Source: Chrysomallon squamiferum (Eukaryota > Mollusca > Gastropoda > Neomphalida > Peltospiridae). Taken from it: a DNA stretch of 64,000 bases. The position numbers were made by a program, and so were the translations under genes. Below are positions 59,908-64,000 of this stretch, piece after piece. The notes under the pieces are model-generated. The model was not told the origin of the DNA. It worked only from the letters and a program-made list of their open reading frames with translations, and searched no databases. The DNA lies in NCBI GenBank assembly GCA_012295275.1, contig CM022671.1:29443750-29507749 (forward strand), in the 5' to 3' direction. Within the stretch, counting starts at the first letter, position 1; every line of letters starts with the position of its first letter.

Positions 59908-62373
59908 TTACAAGTCTGTGATAAAGTTATTAACACTCTTCATGTAAGATGGAGAAAAGTACTTTGGCAGTTCATCTTTTGTCACCCACTGAAACTCTGC
60001 AATTTCTTTGTCAGCTAGTTTAATATCACCATTTGAGAAAGCAGCTCTGAAGAAAAATAACTGAAACAAAAATTATAAAGTTTAATATCATAATTTCAAT
60101 TTATAGTTATTATAATCCATATTTTGTAAAAGAAATTTATGATCAATAATGGAAAGAATTGTGATGTTTTAGCATGTTAATTGGAGAAATAGTTTATGAA
60201 ATACACCTATGTCAAATCGAGGATCACGTTGTCTTGCTTCAGTTATTGTTACCTTGTCAAAAATGAAAATATAGCTGTCTTGTACTTCAGCGTGTATCTG
60301 AAAATTTTATTTTTTTATTTTTTTTACCCTGGTATTAATGACTTCAAAACATACTACTTCATTTTTATCACAATACAAGGTATGCCACCAAATTTCTAGA
60401 ACCCTTGCTTGAAAGCACTTGCTGTGCATCAGTTTTTCTGGATCAAAAGAGGTGACATAATTCAACAAAATATAAACTTCCCATGACTCTTTAACGAACC
60501 ATGTACAGCTAGAAACTTAAATTAAACAAATATTTAATGTAAATTAAATGATTAAGTGGAATAGATCAATATAAATGATATTTTTATTACAAAAAGCTGC
60601 ATCTGTAAAATCAAATTATCAATTTAAACAATAAATTTCAAATGCCCATAGTTTTAATTTTATCTGTTCTAAAAGAGATTTGGGTTGTTTAAATGTACTA
60701 CGAATAAATATGTATATTCATTATTTTCAAACCTTCACTCCTTGTTCAGATTCTCTCCTAAACTTGTATTTGTGAAAACCACATGGAGCATTGCCCTCAA
60801 ATCTAGCTTCTATTTTATCTCCACAGTTTTCCTGAAGAACCCGCTCTGCAGTCTAATAATTAGAAAAATAATGTTATCTCCTGAGTATGCTTTTCATTAA
60901 AAACAAATTTAATATAATGACACCATACATTATTATGGTGAAAAATTGCTAATTTTCTCAGTTAAAAAGTATTTTGTTCAATTAAAAAAAAAAAAAAAAA
61001 ATTAATAATAATAAATAGAGGCTAAGACTGATGAATATGAAAGAAAGGATTTAATGGTAAATGGAAATAATATTAACAAAATTTACACATACCTGTCTCA
61101 TGGATTCTCCATTCTGCCAGACTCCCTGAGGCAAAACCCAGTGAAACTGATCTCCGAGTTTCTGTTTGACAATCAAAATCAATTTTCTGTCCAACTTTCT
61201 TTTATGTGATGTCTTATCATCCGATTTGTCTGCCTCTGAAAATAGCAAATATATATTTGTGTTAATTTCATCAAAAACTTTTAAGAATAAATTTTATTCT
61301 AGCATACGACCAGAAAATAAAAATTTGTTTATTGAATCACCTGTTTCTCGACTGGCTGGTGTGAATGTTTTTAATTCAGCTTCCCACATGTCTTCGAGAT
61401 CCAGTGCTGTCTGTCGAGCTGTGTCAATTTCAGTTTCTTCATAATCTTCTTGTTTTTGTTTTTGTTCAAGTTTTCTGAAAGTTCAGAAAGCTGAAAATTA
61501 GAACTGTAAAATCTGTGACTAAAAATATTTTTGTTTAACCTTTACACAGTACAAAAACTGGTTCAACATTCGAAAACAGTTATATCCTATCAAAAATTTA
61601 TACTGGATTTGAAATCTTACTAAAATTTGTAATAAATTGTACATTCATTGAAATCACATACTTTTTTACACATATACTACTATTATACAAAAAATGTATT
61701 AAATGTTAAATTCAACCAAAATTGGTCATGTATTTTTAATTTTCAGTGCTTACAAGTCTTCTTTGTGTCGAAGTTCATGATCAGACATCAGACTATACTC
61801 TAGTTCCAACTGTTCCATTAATTTACTCATCTCTTTTTCGAGAGGTGTTTTTTCACTGGTGATTATGGGATGTCGCTCGAGACAGACAGCACTGGTCAGC
61901 TGCCATTGTCTCCCTGACGATCCCGCCGATGTCTGAACATTACACAATTGTCGTACCAAAGAATAAAGTGCTGAAAAGAAATCATATATTCATAATGGTA
62001 TTAATACGGCCTTACTCATAAATTGTTGAGATAGGTGATTATGAATATCTGTATTTTCAAAAATAAATATGGCAAATATATGTTAATTCAAAGATAATTA
62101 TTGGTTTCCACGAGGAAAACAAATAAAGGTTGGGGTGCAATTTATATCTTAAACATTTAACATGCTTTATAATACTAATAGTTTATTACTTTTCATAGTA
62201 TCAAGTTAATTATTACTTTGAAAATTAAAACAGTATATATTCTGCCTCTTTCCAACAGCCAAAGCAATTTATAGTCATGATTTCTGACATCAAGTAATAA
62301 CTGAACAGATCTAATTATTACCTTTTTGCCTACAAAATGTTTTAAGCAAAGTCCTGGCACCGCAAAATGCCAT
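59908..62373 (-). CDS. MRPL46: MRPL46, mitochondrial large-subunit ribosomal protein mL46
   Basis: A structural protein of the mitochondrial 39S/54S ribosomal subunit. Six exons: 62373..62322, 61970..61754, 61474..61341, 61235..61093, 60852..60733 and 60060..59908, all in phase, 272 aa, close to the human 279. The first 40 residues are basic, with no acidic residue (MAFCGARTLLKTFCRQKA...), as expected for a mitochondrial targeting signal. Family blocks: WQLTSAVCLERHPIIT, TPLEKEMSKLMEQLELE, SLMSDHELR, ALDLEDMWEAELK, RKLDRKLILIVKQKLGDQ, FEGNAPCG and FQWVTKDELPKYFSP, with the C-terminus VNNFITDL. The second half is a Nudix fold. Its Nudix box (Gly in PQGVWQNGES, Glu seven residues before Arg in AERVLQEN) lacks the catalytic Glu pair, so no hydrolase activity is expected, as in other mL46 proteins. 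Its poorly scoring donor at 61753 (GTAAGC after TT) is needed for the frame. Confidence 0.95.
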
Positions 62374-62672
62374 TTTGGAGAAAACAGAGTTATCTTCCCT
62401 AGAGGAAATCAAATTTTGTCACGTTCTGTAGCATATTGGTAATCTTTCAGTTAACGACACCGAGATGGTTATAAGAAATGTATTGAAACGATTTGTTGTC
62501 CTGTTAATGCTACAGATATAACAAGGTCATAAAAATCCGTCAAAATACGTTTTTAGTTTTGTTTTAATAATTTTTTATTAAGATATACACAGAAAGGTAC
62601 AACAATCCCCGAAGTTTAGTGAACCTTTTTCATTTTAAATGTTTTAAAAAATGTTACTTTATTTCTTTATTA

Positions 62673-62673
<1 letters not shown>

Positions 62674-62722
<49 letters not shown>
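62674..62722. repeat. (ATT)n microsatellite
   Basis: An ATT trinucleotide tract of about 49 bp. A (GT)n tract (about 63,318-63,335) and a (CA)n tract (63,419-63,459) lie further along. Confidence 0.9.
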
Positions 62723-62723
<1 letters not shown>

Positions 62724-63415
62724 TTTGTTTATTTTGCTGTTTGAATTTATATATGAATAAGCCAATAATATAAAATATCTGCTCTGGAACATTATGAAAT
62801 TAATTCTGATTTGTATGTTCGTTCCTAAAATGTTTGCGTGTGTATAGATGCATATAAGTATGTAATATTACTAACAATTCACTGAATTCAGAAGAGCTGT
62901 GAAACAAAAACATAAACATACCCAAATAAAACATTATAACAAAAACAACAAAAAATTATAAAATCATCAGTTAATACAAAAATAAATAAATAAAAGAACC
63001 TTTAATATAATTAAGGACGTTAATTGAAAAATGACATCTAGATTTATTACAGTATTAACTGATGAATGTTAAATATGAAAACACTTTATATCTTGTGTGT
63101 GATGTGTCACAGGAAAAATGCCCAGTGACATCAAATTAAAATAGTAATTGATGGACCCACAGTGAAAACTTAGTACAGATATCGCAACGATCAAGCCCCA
63201 CCCCACCAAAAGAAACAGGTTGTCGTTTCAGTCCAGATGTGTGTAGTATCAAAATTAAAGTCACCTTAGCAGTATAATTTTCTTTTTCTCTCTTTATTTC
63301 CTTTTAATTAAATATCTGTGTGTGTGTGTGTGTGTTCCCTTTAGTATGGCATATGATAAAAATATACTAAAACTAATTTCATAACTTACTTTTTTAAAAT
63401 GGAAATTGATTGATT

Positions 63416-63461
<46 letters not shown>

Positions 63462-63660
63462 TGAAACTAACGAACCTTAAGCTTCAATACCCGAGATGTA
63501 AGAGACTTAGTGATGATTGCTTCAACTATTTAATCGACATCTGAAAAATCACGAAAGTGCCCCAGAAAAATAGACACAGACACACACAAACACACACACA
63601 CACATATGCCATGTTCTTGGAGACCAAAACGAACAATTACAGTTGTTTTTATTTTTCCTA

Positions 63661-63880
63661 TTTGATTAAAATAACATCAGTTTGATAGTATAAACAGATT
63701 AAATTGAAATAATGAACAATACAAATGTGTAAATTTGATTACAATAACATCAGAATGATGAAAGTACAAACAGATTAAATTGAAATAATGAGCAATACAA
63801 TAGTGTAAATTTGATTAAAATAACGTCAGTATGATAGTATAAACAAATTAAATTGAAATAATGAGCAATACAAATGTGTA
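63661..63880. repeat. Minisatellite of 73-76 bp, three units
   Basis: TTTGATTA starts at 63661, 63734 and 63810. Each is followed by AAATAACRTCAG-like, AAACARATTAAATTGAAATA and AATGARCAATAC words. The units are about 90 percent alike by eye. Confidence 0.85.
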
Positions 63881-64000
63881 CTTATTTTATCTGTAACGTC
63901 ACAGGTTTGTGAGAACCGAGGGATTAATCGTTTCTTTTCACTTGGTGTTTCCAACCAGATCAGTAAATTTTCACTTTAACATAAATAACATCTATGAACA

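Larger units (their letters stand above)
62374..64000. other. MRPL46 upstream region, no further gene seen
   Basis: The first 150 bp upstream of the ATG should hold the MRPL46 5'-UTR and promoter. CpGs at about 62,420-62,490 are the only local enrichment. Beyond lie simple repeats and a minisatellite, and no ORF worth calling. Confidence 0.5.

Overview
The window is nuclear DNA of an intron-rich, very A+T-rich invertebrate animal. The genes have many short GT-AG exons, the introns are full of A/T homopolymers and CA, AAT and TATA microsatellites, and one tRNA-like SINE remnant is visible. The proteins stay close to their vertebrate counterparts, and a methyl-CpG repair glycosylase (MBD4) is present. 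This suggests a slowly evolving lophotrochozoan, possibly a mollusc. The species cannot be named from the sequence. All gene models were assembled by hand from splice sites, reading-frame phase and remembered family features; no search was run.

Layout: (1) 1-7262, minus strand: NEDD1, the WD40 adaptor of the gamma-tubulin ring complex, running off the left edge. (2) 7263-10256: divergent 5' interval. (3) 10257-17163, plus strand: MBD4, with two methyl-CpG-binding domains instead of one, a very long acidic linker and a C-terminal mismatch-specific glycosylase. (4) 17164-25303: MBD4 3' region and spacer with no recognisable gene. (5) 25304-44806, minus strand: a long CCDC66 gene (about 28 coding exons, 1,253-1,272 aa) whose coiled-coil exon set has been tandemly multiplied. 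(6) 44807-45644: an 838-bp bidirectional promoter with an NRF1 palindrome and an RFX X-box-like site. (7) 45645-56838, plus strand: a second, shorter CCDC66-like gene (421 aa), head-to-head with the first and with the same first three exon lengths. (8) 59908-62373, minus strand: MRPL46, a mitochondrial large-subunit ribosomal protein with a degenerate Nudix box. (9) 62374-64000: MRPL46 upstream region with satellite-like repeats.

The genes do not form a pathway. NEDD1 and the two CCDC66 copies belong to centrosome, microtubule and cilium biology, MBD4 to methylation-linked DNA repair, and MRPL46 to mitochondrial translation. The most notable observations are the tandem MBD domains with a shared Arg-to-Lys change, the inverted CCDC66 pair sharing one promoter, the exon-set amplification inside the long CCDC66, and an inverted copy of the start of a NEDD1 exon lying in a nearby NEDD1 intron.
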